This document shows positions 1-12,935 of a DNA stretch of 64,000 bases, piece by piece. This DNA comes from Stichopus chloronotus (taxonomy: Eukaryota; Echinodermata; Holothuroidea; Aspidochirotida; Stichopodidae). The DNA is taken from positions 32,516,769 through 32,580,768 of the forward strand of contig CM037836.1 in NCBI GenBank assembly GCA_021234535.1. The letters run 5' to 3'. A program made the position numbers and the translations under genes. Numbering within the stretch: position 1 is the stretch's first letter; every line of letters starts with the position of its first letter. A model generated the notes under the pieces. That model was not told the origin of the DNA. It made no database searches and was given only the letters and a program-made list of their open reading frames with translations.

Positions 1-3000
1 ACTATATCAGTGTACCGAAGTTATTGCTAAATCGTCTCTTTAGTACGAATACAATAGGATGGACTCTTCACATACACAACGGTACAGATATACATAGGAA
101 CAGAAAAAAACTCACTTACTTGCAAAATAGCAGATATGAAGAAATTGTATAGAGAGATAGCAATACTTTTTAATTAAATCTTTGTCACGATTTATGTGGT
201 GCAGATGAATACATAATGATGGTTGGACATGCAGTTTGTTGAAAATTTTATTATGTTAAGTGGTCTGCTCAGTCAAGTCACTTTTTATTGAAATAGTTTA
301 TAGTGGTTGGCCTTATTCCCAAAGCACACATCACATTTTTTTGCGTTTTCTGGAAGATAGAAATTACGTTGCATTTACGTTACTTCGGTAGGACACAATA
401 TACGTTATATACGTTTTTTTCAGAGACAGACAACTGGTGAAATAAAAGTTGTCTGTTGACTTTAGTTGGCCTGAGGCCCGTAGCCAAGGAAGTGTTCAAA
501 CACCCCCATAGCCAAAGCCAAACAAAAAATATGTTGGCATAAATTTATAAAACACAATAGTTAGTTCGAAAATAGTGTGATTTGATGTCTTACGCTTTCC
601 ATCTCTCGTTTTCATTCCTTACAAGAATGATATAGGGCGAACCCTTCATCTTTAAGTGTCTTCTATCTTAATTAATTATAACACCTGGCAGAAAACTGTT
701 AAGATTTTGTGGCTGTATGGAGCAACAGCTCGAGGGCCAATGAACTACAGCACACACGTGCATACAGCAACATGCTCTTCAGGTGTAACAATTCACACCT
801 AGTCTTCTCAAAAGACAAATAATGTGCTAAAATAATGTTTCGAGAAGACCTCTTCTGCATGATAGAACAAGACGTGATACCCAGATATACCATAATGGTT
901 GGGTACGTTCCTCTCTAGAGGGCATAAGCATGATATCATGTGAGTATTGGCTGAAATACACACAACTAGCATCTTGACTGTCTTGGCGATGAAAGGCTGA
1001 ACTTACGTCTGTGGCAAGAGTCTTCAACCTTTTTGCTCCAGATTAGTTTCTTGGATAACAGAAATCAGAGCAGTTTTTTATTATTTAAACTTAATTTTCA
1101 GTTCTAAAATTCATTCTATTCAAAGAACGGTATCTAATCTTTTCGATTCTTGTTTTGTTTTCTTTCATAAATTATGTCAAACTTCACAAAACAATTACAT
1201 CATTGTTGCCAGTTTTATTTCAAACATTGCACCATTTGTCATCTAAGGGATTACATATTCAAGTTTTTTCTTCCAAAGGGAGTGTAACCCCTCATTTTAC
1301 ACTATTAAAAATGTAAATTGTAAAATGTAAATTTACCGAAAATAAAAAAGAAATACAAAAGGAATACAGAAATGTTCTGGTAATTAGTTTCCAGACAATT
1401 TCTGTAGCTCTTATTCATTTCTTTGTTTAATTTTCTCTAAATTTACAGACATTTTTTACAGTGTAGATGCCTCTCTCATGTCGCTGTTCTGCAAAAACCT
1501 GGCCACGCGCCTGATTGGCCTATAGCACTCTAGAAAAGCTGTAGATGAGCGACGGTAATTTCGCCAAACCGCTAAACTATGTATGGATAAAAATATACAC
1601 TGTAACGGTTTGGAAAACCATTGCTACACGCATATGTTTTACTTAGATATTCCGTGAGCAGGATAATACTCTACGCGAAATTAGACTTATGTATCTGTGA
1701 ACATTGAAGATACAGCAGTGCACTTACTACATGCAGTTTTTTAATTAGGTTTTTTTTTTCTCGTAGAGTTTTGATATGTACATTTCATTGGATGAGGTTA
1801 GTAGACTTGATGTTACTTAACATGATACTGGCAGGCAGTGACGGAATTGGTGCATCTCTTCATGGGCTGGTTAGAAGGCGGGGAGGGGGGGGGGGGGTTC
1901 GAGTGGCCCCATCATCATTTACATGCTAGCTAGAACTGCGGAAAGAATAAGCGAAACGCCTATGATCAGTGGACGAGAGACTTACCAGTATTTTTATATT
2001 TAATGAAAACACTCTTAAATCGCGGGAAATTTCGTCAGGCTCCACAGGCGCCCTCTCACCGTTGCGGCTTCCCCAATCACGGCATGGACTCTTTGCCCCA
2101 CGCCACCACCAACGCCGTCACTGATACCTGGCCTTTATATGTGACTGCTCGTCTGTGTGGAATATCAAAGGTATAATGTAGGTCCAGTGTGGTGTAACCA
2201 ATCGTGAGTCTAGGGAATCATTAGATCCATCCGCTTTCTGGCTCCCCTAACTTAATATAAAATTATATAATATAAAATATTTGTCTAGTAATTTGAATGA
2301 ATAAAATTATTTCATAAATACTTTAAATAAAAGATAACTGGAAAATATGATGTACAGACGACAATATAACGTAAGTAAAATTACAAATTTGTAAAATTAA
2401 AATTTCTATCGATTCAGATATTTGTTTTTTATTTATTTATTTTTTTAAATTTCACTTGGTGCTCAGCGTGCGTATTGTGGCAATTCCTGGGAACCTGACT
2501 AGCCTAACGACTTTCTCTAATCCCAGTTCCATCCCCGTCATCGAGATGTCTGGATCATCTAGATATCTGGATCATCTAGATATCTGGATCAACCCATCTG
2601 ATACGTATTACCATTTTTCATAGACTGATATTTTTTTCATAAATGGAGAAATTGCAGAGATGACATTCTTATTTTAAAGTCGGGTACATGTAGCTTCGAA
2701 ACCCAGGACTTGCCGTTTCCCATCACTGGGTAGGGGGTTGGGGTGTAAAGGCAAATTTTTTTTGTACACTTCACGTCGATCGATTCCACTTCTTTTGCCG
2801 CCAAGTAAAACCCCTTTTGCAAAATTCGGCCAACGCAGGGGGCCTGAATAACCATGTAATCCCCCACCCCTTAAAATTCTTGAAAAATATGGCCATGTTG
2901 GAATTAAACATTCAAAGTGCCATCTCCTGGTATTTGGCAAGTATTTTTGCCAAAAATGTCTTGTACACTGGTCAGACAGTGAGAAAGGTATTGTCTTAAG

Positions 3001-3088
3001 TAGCTTTTGCCCCCAGTTCTCTTGAATGAAATCTGTTCCTCATATCACAGGACCCTTGGTTCCCTTCTGTGTCGGACGTTCATGCCCT
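1..3088. other. No gene seen
   Basis: AT-rich non-coding DNA. Open frames here are short and lack codon bias or known motifs. There is a G-run near 1881-1897 and a small direct repeat of a GATCATCTAGATATCTG-like unit at about 2550-2590. Confidence 0.5.
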
Positions 3089-3285
3089 TCATGAAAAATC
3101 CTGGCTTCGCCAGTGGGAGATACGCTCGTAGTTACCCTGCGTGGAAGAAGGAAGTTTTGTAATAGATATATAACATCTAACTATCTTCCTTCTGATGTTA
3201 GATGGCAAGGAATTCCATAGCTGAAGAGTTGTGTCACCACACACTGATAATGTAGTAATTCCCCGATAAAATGTCACAAGCCGAG
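3089..3285 (-). pseudogene. LINE reverse-transcriptase C-terminal remnant
   Basis: The minus-strand frame contains TLSVCG...LQLWNSLPSNIR, matching the (F/T)SV...LWNSLP motif near the C-terminal end of CR1/L2-like LINE ORF2 proteins. The remnant is about 60 residues with no upstream RT domain, so it is a dead fragment. The assignment rests on this motif alone. Confidence 0.5.
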
Positions 3286-4500
3286 GAAGTAATTAGGCAA
3301 ATAGTGATTGGAAAACCATAAGGATAAGATTATGTTTGGTCTTAACTTTCTCTTCATACTTAAATGTACACGCGAGGTTGTTCATGGACGGACTACGTCT
3401 TTCAATGAAGGAAAATGACAGCAACTTCTGTGCAAAGCAACGGGGTTGTCATGAAAACAATAAAAAACAGAAATCATATTTGAAAATTAACGGTTCTTAC
3501 TATACCCGCCTACATAATGAATATGCAACAGTAAAGGTTTCACTGGTGTAACAAAAACATACTACTCAAGTTGTCGCTCCTTGGTCGGTATCGGTAATTG
3601 TAGTATTTGGTGAAAGGAAACACTGTATTTACAAATAACCTACGAACTGAACACAACCTTGCGACTCAGGGATCCTGAGTTGTTTTGACTAACTGAATAT
3701 TCAATACCAGTATACTTCCCATTGGCTTGTTCAAAGAAGCAAACCGTTGATTTGAACGAAAACTGTCAACCACTACATTATCGTATCCTACACTTTTTGT
3801 CCTTATGTTAGATGAATTTGAAATAATATGGTAGAATTAACCAACTGGAACCTATTTATTTTTCCAGATTGTCTGAATATTGCAATTAAAAGCCTTACCA
3901 AAATTTTGGAGATGAAGTTTCAATGTTTTTGCTTTTTGCCTACGCACGTAATTACTTTAACCGTTAATGTTGTAACTTCTTAACCGATAATTTATCAACC
4001 CCAAATCGATAATGTAGCAAACAAACAAAAATAAATAAATAAATAAATAAAATGACCGATTACCATTTGACTAACAATGTAGTAATGTTTTGTTACCATC
4101 ACATTAGCAAATAATAAAGTAATGTTGCAGCAGTTTGGTTGGTTATATTTCTGACCTCCTACTGATCTCTGAAGAAGGGAATGTTTAAAGAAATTTATTA
4201 TACAGCCAACTGTCAAATACATTTTTATGATGTATAACTCAACAGGTGTTGCACAGTTTTTTGTTCTGTTTCGTGTTTCAGTGACACATTATCACTTAAT
4301 TATTACTAAATACCGGTTAATGATACTTTCCCTGCTTAATGCATAAAGACCTCTGCATTTTTTGTATGAGTTCATATAGTTTGGTACACAGATTTCCAAA
4401 GAGAGTAACGCTCGTGTCACGTCACTACATGTAACAACACTCGCATGTCCCCATAAATAGTAGCCGTTTATGAAATATCGATCCTCATAACTTATGGATC
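3286..4500. other. No gene seen
   Basis: AT-rich sequence with a short (AAAT)n run near 4031-4050. No coding signal or recognisable element. Confidence 0.5.
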
Positions 4501-4504
4501 TCAT

Positions 4505-4870
4505 ACAAGTATTGCAAAAGGTTTTTTTCAACTCAGGTCGGCAAGCAGGAATTTGACAAGATGGGTTCAATTTTGCAAGCAAAGATTGGGAGGGGCTGTG
4601 GCAGGACAATCTAAGCAGAGTGCCACCATTAGTTGCTTGAAGCGTACAAGCACATTCTTGTCTTCTCAGCCCACATGCCACCAGAAACTGAACTCCTCGG
4701 GTGTTCTAAGCTGTATGTATCTAGCCCTGAAATAATTGATCTCATGTACAACGATCGATCCGCAATTTTTCAATTCATGAAACAAAAAGCAATGTATATG
4801 TTGAGATGATACATACGAAAATAAATAAATATAGATAATAAATCCTATTTCATTTATTCAGTCTGCTATA
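4505..4870 (+). repeat. Interspersed repeat family S, copy 1
   Basis: Shares the core TCTAAGCAGAGTGCCACCAT with copies near 11.1, 12.65, 19.5 (reverse) and 63.0 kb. After the core it carries a GGGTGTTCTAAGCTGTATGT-like stretch and a tail ending near TTTCATTTATTC. Size and dispersal suggest a SINE or a LINE 3' end. I saw no clear A/B box, so the class is open. Confidence 0.5.
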
Positions 4871-5884
4871 TCCTCATTATTACCTTCTATATCTCTGCTA
4901 CATTTTCCACCACTTCATCAGTTTGTGGAAAACCGAAATAAAATAGTAACTACAAAAATCCATTAGCGAACAAACACAACAAGAACGAAAGGAAAAAGGA
5001 CATTTAATTCAAAATCAAATGGTACTGAAGCGTAACGGTACATTGTATTGACAAGTTACCAACTTAACAAAATGTGCAAACTAAGTTTGACTAAATATTA
5101 TTGTATATACATATTACACAAAACGTTTGGGAGGGGGAAGAGTTGTCTTTTTGTTGACAAAGGTGGCTTTCTTTGGGCTAAAAGTTGAGGCTCCATGGGT
5201 TGGAAAATATGATTTTCGTCAGAAAAGTAAGAAGCCCGCGACGGTTGAAAATATTGAGGAAATAAATAGTTTGACTGAGAACTATCGAACTCGCTACGTG
5301 CGCAAATATTGGGGAGGGTGTCAGAAGGGACAATATGATTTTCGACACGAAATACAGGTTTTTTAGGGGTTTTTTGTCGGGACCTCACCCTGCCCCTACA
5401 AGTGATAGTTGTAATGTATTTTAGGATAATTTTTTTTTTTTGCCCACACCCTTTCACTTTCTGTGAAAAGTGGGGGACTAGTCCACCACTCCCTTCCCAG
5501 TTTCGTCGTCAGTGGCTGAGTCGCTTGTAACACAGGAGAGGCAATTCACACACACAATGTCATATTTTGACCCCTCCGACAGAGGTGGAGGTCCCAAACT
5601 GTAGCAGGGTAACCATGTCATTTTCAGCTGGCATTGCCGTGTATGTAGTGATTACCTCGTCCTCGATCACTCGACGGTGAGATACGTAATTATTACTTTT
5701 AGCGTTGATGTTTATTACATTTACGATTACTCCATTTGGCGTTAGAAGTCGTGTATCATTTATGATTTGACGTTTATTATATGAATGAATTTTGCAACAG
5801 CTATTGCTGGTATGACACTGCACTTACGGTTGGTAATCCATTGAGCGTTGTTGTGACATTTAGGGGTGATACATTGATTTGCTT
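4871..5884. other. No gene seen
   Basis: Non-coding. Opposed open frames at 5098-5457 show no motif. Confidence 0.4.
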
Positions 5885-6252
5885 TCAATGAGCAACTAGG
5901 GCACCAACGGTGCAGAAGTTCAAACCTCAGTGACTTTCCAAGTATCTGTTGGTGTTGAAGCAGCATATCGAGTTGATAGCGGTGATTTGTGGGATATTAA
6001 AAGGTACTACAACCACATAAGAATGCTTACAATTAGCATTATTATTCATCAGTATTCAAGTTTAATATAAAATTACTATAAAAACTGTCATTTCCTTTTA
6101 ATTATTCTCCCTGGTTTGTACCGGCTGTGTGCATGGCTATGTACATATCAATTATAGTGCTCATGTGGAAAGTGTTTGCTCACAAATTAATCATTAATAA
6201 GGTTCATTTGGATGTCACACATACTCCCAGATTGACCATCTATCATTATTAT
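5885..6252 (+). repeat. Dispersed repeat family T, copy 1
   Basis: Diverged copy of a sequence also at 28.67-29.11 and 55.88-56.35 kb. Shared landmarks in order: CACCAACGGTGCAGAAGTTC, AATGCTTACAATTAGCAT, AAAACTGTCA, then a GGTTTGTAC(C/T)GG(C/A)T stretch and a final TTGACCATC. No coding content. Confidence 0.55.
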
Positions 6253-6308
6253 TATTATAAATATTATTATTATGATGATGATGATGATTATTATTATTAT
6301 TATTATAA
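6250..6308. repeat. ATT/GAT trinucleotide microsatellite
   Basis: ATT repeats interrupted by a short (GAT)n block. The Tyr/Asp-rich open frame across it is an artefact of the repeat. Confidence 0.8.
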
Positions 6309-6429
6309 GAGGAACTTATATAGCCCTTTAAAAATTGCTCTAAGGCACTTAACATACAATAGACACCTTGCACGTGACGTTACAGCGATTCAGTGAGCCC
6401 CTCCCCCCCCCCCCTCCTTGAGGTTAAGC

Positions 6430-6484
6430 GGACAGTTTGACGCCATTTTGTCTATCGGCACGCTACTTCCAGCTATAGGACACA
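6430..6484. repeat. Dispersed 55 bp repeat, copy 1
   Basis: CGGACAGTTTGACGCCATTT and the following CTACTTCCAGCTATAGGA recur in diverged form at 7297-7350. Probably one part of an unrecognised element. Confidence 0.5.
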
Positions 6485-6522
6485 AATCTGTATATCATCT
6501 GGATTGGGTAAACTGGGCTCCT

Positions 6523-6614
6523 CTGTGAAGCCACCAAAGACTAGTCTTTGGATGTCGTAACATGGCCGACATGGTCATGAGACACCCAGAGACTAGCTTC
6601 CATTGGCTTCACTG
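6523..6614. repeat. Imperfect inverted repeat
   Basis: GTGAAGCCACCAAAGACTAG on the left pairs with a right arm containing AGACTAGCTTCCATTGGCTT, giving arms of about 33 nt around a short loop. It could be an old foldback element end. Confidence 0.5.
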
Positions 6615-8540
6615 GAGACAGACTAATTAGTGTTGACGCGCTATTAAAAAAAAAAAAAACAGTTAATGTAGAGATCTGTGATTAGGATTCCAATGTCTAT
6701 GACCGTGGACCCCATTTAAGTGCCATTGCAGACAGTTCGGCGAAATCGTGTGTACAGCGCATGCAGTGAGCGCACCTACGTAAAGCTTGCAATAGCTATC
6801 GAAATCCTACACTTTCTGCTAGGTCACAGTCATGTTTCAATAAAACTTTATTGAAAGTCAATACTAGATGTATTGTGAAGACTAGATGTTTCTTCATTCA
6901 AGACTAGATGTTTCTTCTTAAGCTAATTTCTCTCTCTTCTTTACTTTCATTCTTGTTTTCTGTTTCTTTTCCTTGACTTTTACCTTTGTGTAGATGTTAC
7001 TTTTATTTCTTGGTTTTGTTGTTTTTGTTTTTTATTTTGTTTGTAGGGCGACCTGACCCCGAAAAGCTAAGTTTCTGTCAGGCCTCCCATATTCGTAATT
7101 GTGCTATTGCAATATTTGTAATTTTGTATCTCATCTGTTCTGAATGTGTAAATAAAGCTAATCAAATTAGTGTACGTTGGGTGATGTGCGTGTCGTTTTT
7201 TTCAACTATTACTGGTGCCATTATTAAGCGCGAACGTATGAAATTGCAGCACCTCCATAACAAGTCATTCCCGGGGCACGTGACCCTCTATACAACGGAC
7301 AGTTTGACGCCATTTTGTCCATTAGCGCACTACCTCCAGCTATTAGGAGTCTGATTTCTCGGACAATAGCTAGAATCCTGTGTTACATTGCCACATGGAA
7401 TCAGAGCCATACATGACTCTACATGCAATGTATTAATAGCGCAGACGGTTGATGTACTATCGCAGTCACAGAAAATGATAGTCAAAGTAAACTTATAGAT
7501 TTAGCCTACTAATTATCTTCCTACCGTGCAAGAGGGTATTCACCACATAGCAACAAAAGTATACCATGTCCATTTAATTATGAGATCTGCTGCTACTATA
7601 GGAGTGTAAGTCCCAAACTACTCGTAACGTTACAAAACAACACTGTACGGTGTAGCCTACAATCCTCGACAAAAATGATGAGACACTTGTAGACAAATGT
7701 AGCAATATTGAAGTGTGTTCGTCTTTTGCAATCCCCTACCCCCCCCCCCCCCGCCTAGATCAACGTTGTGCCCTGTACTTATGTGCAGGATTGTAGTCTC
7801 AAAGTTGAAATCAGAGTTTATTTTCACAATTTATTTCACTTCAATTCCCCACCGGTATCGTACAATGAGATATAACTAACAAATATGATCAAGATTATCT
7901 CAAGACGTGGACAATTTCAAGAAACGAGTCAAATTCGCAAAAAATCGGTGGAGAAGTCCGAAAGTCTGTAACATCCACATTCGTCGAATCAAATATGAAT
8001 ATTCAATATATCGCATTTTCAAGGTATGATGAGGTGTGGCTGAACAGTATCATACGTAGCCTACGTGTGCTGTATGTATCATCAACTATCACTAAACCCT
8101 TCTTTACTTAGCACTGTGCAATGCACGAACAGCATGGGAACCGTAAACATTCGGTTATGTTTATTCATAAAACGTCGTCTCAGTCTTACGCTGTGATTGG
8201 TCATCGTATAGGGGAGGCTGTCTTGTCTTGTACATGAACGTTTATTTTTTGTACCCGACAAATATTAACAGTTCTCATTCAACAGTAATAAACGCAATAA
8301 TTACCGTTTCTTCTACCCTCAAACCCTCCCCAACGTCTCTATATTTCGGTGAAAAATCAGTTTAGAAAGAAAAATCAACTAAAGGTGAACTTTCTCAGTC
8401 AAACCCTGATTTCCCCTTTAAGTTAAGTGTCGTTCTGCGGGCCAGAGCTTGTCATCACAATGACTTCAACTTTTGCCGAACCCTAAACTCGTACACCGTA
8501 TTAACTGTGGGAAGTTGCATACTCTCCAGTAATTTTATCC
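6615..8540. other. No gene seen
   Basis: Non-coding, with three short ACTAGATGT repeats near 6864-6910, the second copy of the 55 bp repeat at 7297-7350 and a C-run at 7738-7752. Confidence 0.4.
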
Positions 8541-8544
8541 TGCC

Positions 8545-9045
8545 CGCCTAATAATGTCATTAATGACTTCCAGATGAGTTTTGTCTGTATTACCAACACA
8601 ACATACCATGAAGTATGTCCAGACAGAGCAGATAATGGTATTATAAAATGTGGCAAGAATATCTGGACTAACATTGAAATAATTAAATTACGTAAACAAT
8701 AGAGGCGAAGTCTTAAACGCTTCCCTACTAATGTAACATGCTCTTTCTGGTGTAATTTATCATCAATAACACTCCCAGGTACTTGTAATCTGAACCATTC
8801 GCAATAGTGCTATCCTTCATCACAACAGGGTCAAAGTGTGCAAGACATTTGGTTTTGCAGTCAATTATCATTTCTTTAGTATTCTTAACATTCCATTTCA
8901 AGTAATTCTGATCACTATAAACCACCAATATTTTATTAATTTAATATAGATACTTGGAATCATCGTCATTAACGACTAGGCCGACGAGCGAAGTATCATC
9001 AGTAAATTTGTCTATCGAGCATTCTGAAGCAGTGTACCGATAATT
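8545..9045 (-). pseudogene. CR1/L2-like LINE reverse transcriptase fragment
   Basis: Minus-strand frames read, in order: KFTDDTSLVGLVVNDDD (the [YF]xDD catalytic box of RT), then YSDQNYLKWNVKNTKEMIID and GSDYKYLGV, then in another frame VSPDILATFYNTIICSVW and a C-terminal HLEVINDIIRRAG. This is the order of the palm, thumb and post-RT region of CR1/L2-type LINE ORF2. Two stops and at least one frameshift separate the pieces. No endonuclease region is visible. The element is dead. Confidence 0.8.
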
Positions 9046-11060
9046 ATTATTGTTTATTTCCACGTAAGTCAGGTTTATCAGGCTATTAACAGCATGCTTT
9101 TAGATATTAGTATATTTGTAACAACAAACCTAACTTAGAGAAACAGTCTCAGTTGAAAAAGAATCATAAATCTGAAACTCCGGAGAAAGTGCAAATTATT
9201 TTCGTTACTCAGAAAAGCTGAGTAATCTCTTCCCCAAAACCAGACCAGACAAGTAACATAAATTGATAAATGATTATTCGATTTATGCAACTTTCAATAC
9301 AATGTACAATTTATATTATCCTCTGGCAGACAAATTATTTACAGTTGGTATTTGGGCCCCTTAGCATTTTGAAACCTCTTGATGTGATGACACGGCTGGG
9401 TTAATGTGAAGCGTCCTTAAATATCTTAATGCAACTTGAGAACATCTTGTATTAAATGTCAACGAAGTGCTGATTTATATTGACATTAAATCCGGTTTTA
9501 CTGAACGTAGTCTACTATTACCATTGTCTTACAGACTAAAATTTTGATTGGTCTTCCACTAACTGTCTCGTTACATAGTTCTCATCACACATTAATCCTG
9601 TATTTCTTTCCTACAGTCTCCTGATGAAGATGCGATATCTGGATAGCAGTATAAGAGATATTCAAGTAATATCTTTGCATCCTGGAAGCATTGGTTCAGC
9701 CTGTGTATTTATAATAATATCAGTAATGTTTGTTTCAAAACATGAATCTGCTATAGGCCTATTTACATTTTTGCATGCGTTGTGTTATGATGTGATGTGA
9801 TGTAGTATTGTTAAAGTTGATCTTCATAAAGCCTGTTGACTTCAAGATCATCCAAACCATTTGACTTGAGAGGAATCAAAACATTTCCCCAGGGCTGGAA
9901 GACATCTATATGTCTGATGCATATATCAGACACTAAGCAAAAGTTTCTGTTATGGCTGAAACTGCAGTGTTCATAGACTATACGTTCTGCTTAAACCTGC
10001 TTTGTAAACAATTTTTTTTCAAAGTATTTTTTTCCAAGATTTACGTTGGACATTTTGTTTGCATAGACTGCTGTTATCATCCTTCCAGTTTCGGTCACTT
10101 CAATTGTTAATAAATGTGAGACAGTTTCTGTACCCGGGACCGTCTGTGGTATTGTAACACCATAAGCAGCTGTGTTACAAGTTTACAGAAAAGCAAGTTT
10201 TATCAGCTGGGTAGCACAAAAAGTTCCATAAAAGATGATTCATCTGAATTGCTTAAAATCACGTTGAGTGTTGGCATAAGTATTTTAAATTGTTGTGAAG
10301 AGAAACAGGAAAATGAATGTAAATCTAAGAAACATGGTAACAGGGTAACAGAGTAACACAATGGATGAAGTTAGTAAAATAAGGAAGGGTTTATAAACAA
10401 TCAATTTAGTTGTACAAGAAAATAAACAAATGGCAATCTGTATAGAACATGACAACAGCATACACGTGAGGATCCTAGAATTTCCTTACCTCAGACTAGT
10501 TAGGTACTGACGATGAATATAACAACATTTCAAGAACATGATCAAGGGATCGTATAAGAAAGGATAAAGTGTTTGAAACTTCGTCTGAATTGAGATTGTT
10601 GTAGAGACTGCATATTGGTTTGTTTAACCTCTGTAACTGTTTGTTTCATCATAATTGAAATGTCTTTCCATCTTATTTTTTTTTTTTTTTTCGTCGAAGT
10701 AAATTTGTCGCGTTAGCTGACATAGTCCCTTGTTTCGGGTCTTTTGATTTGGTATTAGTTATAGCATGAATGAAATGATATTGTCCAACTGGCTTGCATG
10801 TTGAGACTCAGTTACGGAGCTATCAGTTTCAGTCAAGGGGGGGGGGGGGGGTGAAAATGGCTTTTAGAGGAGTTGCGTAATATATAAATACCTACTGCTC
10901 TTTAAAGACATTGAAGGGGGGGGGGGGGTTGGACTAGTAGGGTTTCTATATAGAGAAGGATGAGATTTAAGGCGCTAGTTTGCCTCCATCTGTACGTGCG
11001 GTAGGTTAGTCAAATGGTGTTACATGATCATTGAAAACACGTAAAACGGCAATATTATTG
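9046..11060. other. No gene seen
   Basis: AT-rich non-coding DNA with G-runs near 10839-10850 and 10917-10928. No repeat family I can name. Confidence 0.45.
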
Positions 11061-11345
11061 GTTATCATGTCTCAAAAAAGACCAATAAATTAGTAATTTT
11101 TGAGGCAAAACTGGTGTCAAATAACAAGTTGTCGCAACTTTCTATATGGCAACCCCAAGGACTATCTAGGCGGAGCGCCTCCATCGGTTGGCGCGGAGCC
11201 TTAAGACAGATTTTTGGCTTTCCAAACTCCGCCGTTGGCTTAAAACGGCATTTCTTGGGTGTTATAAGCTGCATATGCACAGTCTTGAAACAGAGCTCTC
11301 ATCTTTGCAATTTCTCAAATTAATGAGAGCAAAAGTAAATCTATG
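11060..11345 (+). repeat. Interspersed repeat family S, copy 2
   Basis: Contains ACTATCTAGGCGGAGCGCCT and CATCGGTTGGCG, then TTTCTTGGGTGTTATAAGCTG. It aligns by eye with the copies at 12.6 and 4.5 kb. Short opposed open frames here are shadows of the repeat. Confidence 0.55.
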
Positions 11346-12589
11346 AGAATGCTAATACACATGCAGATGGTTTGATTTGATGCAAAAATCATAAATTATG
11401 CATCCTCTTCATATATTCTTGGAGCACTTGGAGAATATTTGGGTGGGGATGAACACATCTTTAGTCCCACATTTTTTCATTGGGTAGTAGAAGAGTCACA
11501 GTGATTGTTTGCATGGGGACGAGAGACTCGAAGTTTGCCGCCAATGATGAGGGTAGCTAGATGTGTTTTCTTACTGAGCCTTGGACATCATCCCCCTAGA
11601 TTGTCTGAAATCGCCTTTCCAAGCTCAGCAAGTAAGCTCCGGAATTGAATGGTTTTTGTCAGCATTTACTGCAAAGAAAAGAAATCTCAAGTTGGGAGAT
11701 TTCCTCTGAAAAAGTCTGATCAAAATTTGCACATCGCATGATGAATACTCTACTTGCTTGAATTTGAAGGCAGAAAATTTTCAAAATCTTCATCACTTCG
11801 TGGATGTGGAGGGCGATGAAATATTCAAACTTGCATTTTCATTAAGTTGTCTTTCCATTTTTTCTCATCCTTATCTTTTTCTTTTTTTATTATTTTTTTC
11901 TAATTTTGTGAAAAGCTGAAAATGGCGCCGGTAATCAATTTGAGTGGGTCAGGGGAGACCACCTCTGACCATATGGTAGTTCCGTTGCTGTTGAGACTAT
12001 GACCAGGCGTGTTATCACTCTGACGGTTAGTGAGCTGTTGTTTCATTGACAATCCTTTCACATTCAACCTGAACATTGATATTGTATGTCGAATGGTGGT
12101 AAATGCAGTCTAAGCTCGGGCTTAATTGCTCTTGCATTTGTCTATTTTCGTCCTACTTTCTAAGAAATATCAACAACCATATCACCTGTACGTAACTGAC
12201 AGTTGCCGAGACCATGTTTATTTCCTTGTAGGCCTAATTAAAAGTAAGGAACTCTGGCCCTTGTCCCTACATCAATAACGTTAAACGTACTGTACCCCGT
12301 TCAAAGTTAACCTTACCGTTACTCCCGTTAGGCCTAGGCCAATAACATAAGAACGGTAGCTGGTATAAGGTATGGGAAATTAAGGTGACGTAAGGTGATT
12401 CTTGTGGCAGCTAACTTACTAGCATAGGCCATAGGGATTCCCAAGCAGTACTAACGAAGAAGAACCATGCTAATTGTCCATCTCACACAACATAGCCTTA
12501 TGTGTTATGGTCAGTATGCCAAACTGAGGCACCCTCTTCCCTTTGTCTAAAAAGCATCATGTATGATGTATTCCCTTCTTAGTTGCCCA
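11346..12589. other. No gene seen
   Basis: Non-coding sequence with several AGGCCTA words near 12230-12430. Confidence 0.45.
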
Positions 12590-12935
12590 ATCATGGTACC
12601 AAATTGATCTCCTTCGACACCCGCACCAATGAACCTAAAGTAAAGTTTAAAAGTATTGGAGGGGGCTGAGTGCCATGAAGACTAAGCGGAGCGCCACCAT
12701 CGGTTGGCGCCGAGAGTCTTAAAAAAACCTTTGGCTTTTCAAACCCTCCAGATGGCTCAGGCTGAAAGCAGCACTTCCCGAGTGTTCCAAGCCGCATGTA
12801 CCTAGCCTTGAAATAGGCCTAATGAGATAAAATGGTAATACATATCAGATGGGTTAAGATGATACAAGAATGAATTATTCATCCTCTTTCATTTATTCTT
12901 GAAACAGTTGACAAACAGAATGGGGGGGGGGGGGA
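12590..12935 (+). repeat. Interspersed repeat family S, copy 3
   Basis: GACTAAGCGGAGCGCCACCA, CATCGGTTGGCGC and GAGTGTTCCAAGCCGCATGT match copies 1 and 2. The tail passes through TTTCATTTATTCTTG into a G-run at 12921-12933. It is the best-preserved member. Confidence 0.55.

Noticed and set aside
9600..9690. CTGATGAAG motif as a hammerhead ribozyme core
   Set aside because: I could not find the matching GAAA and three-stem arrangement around it.
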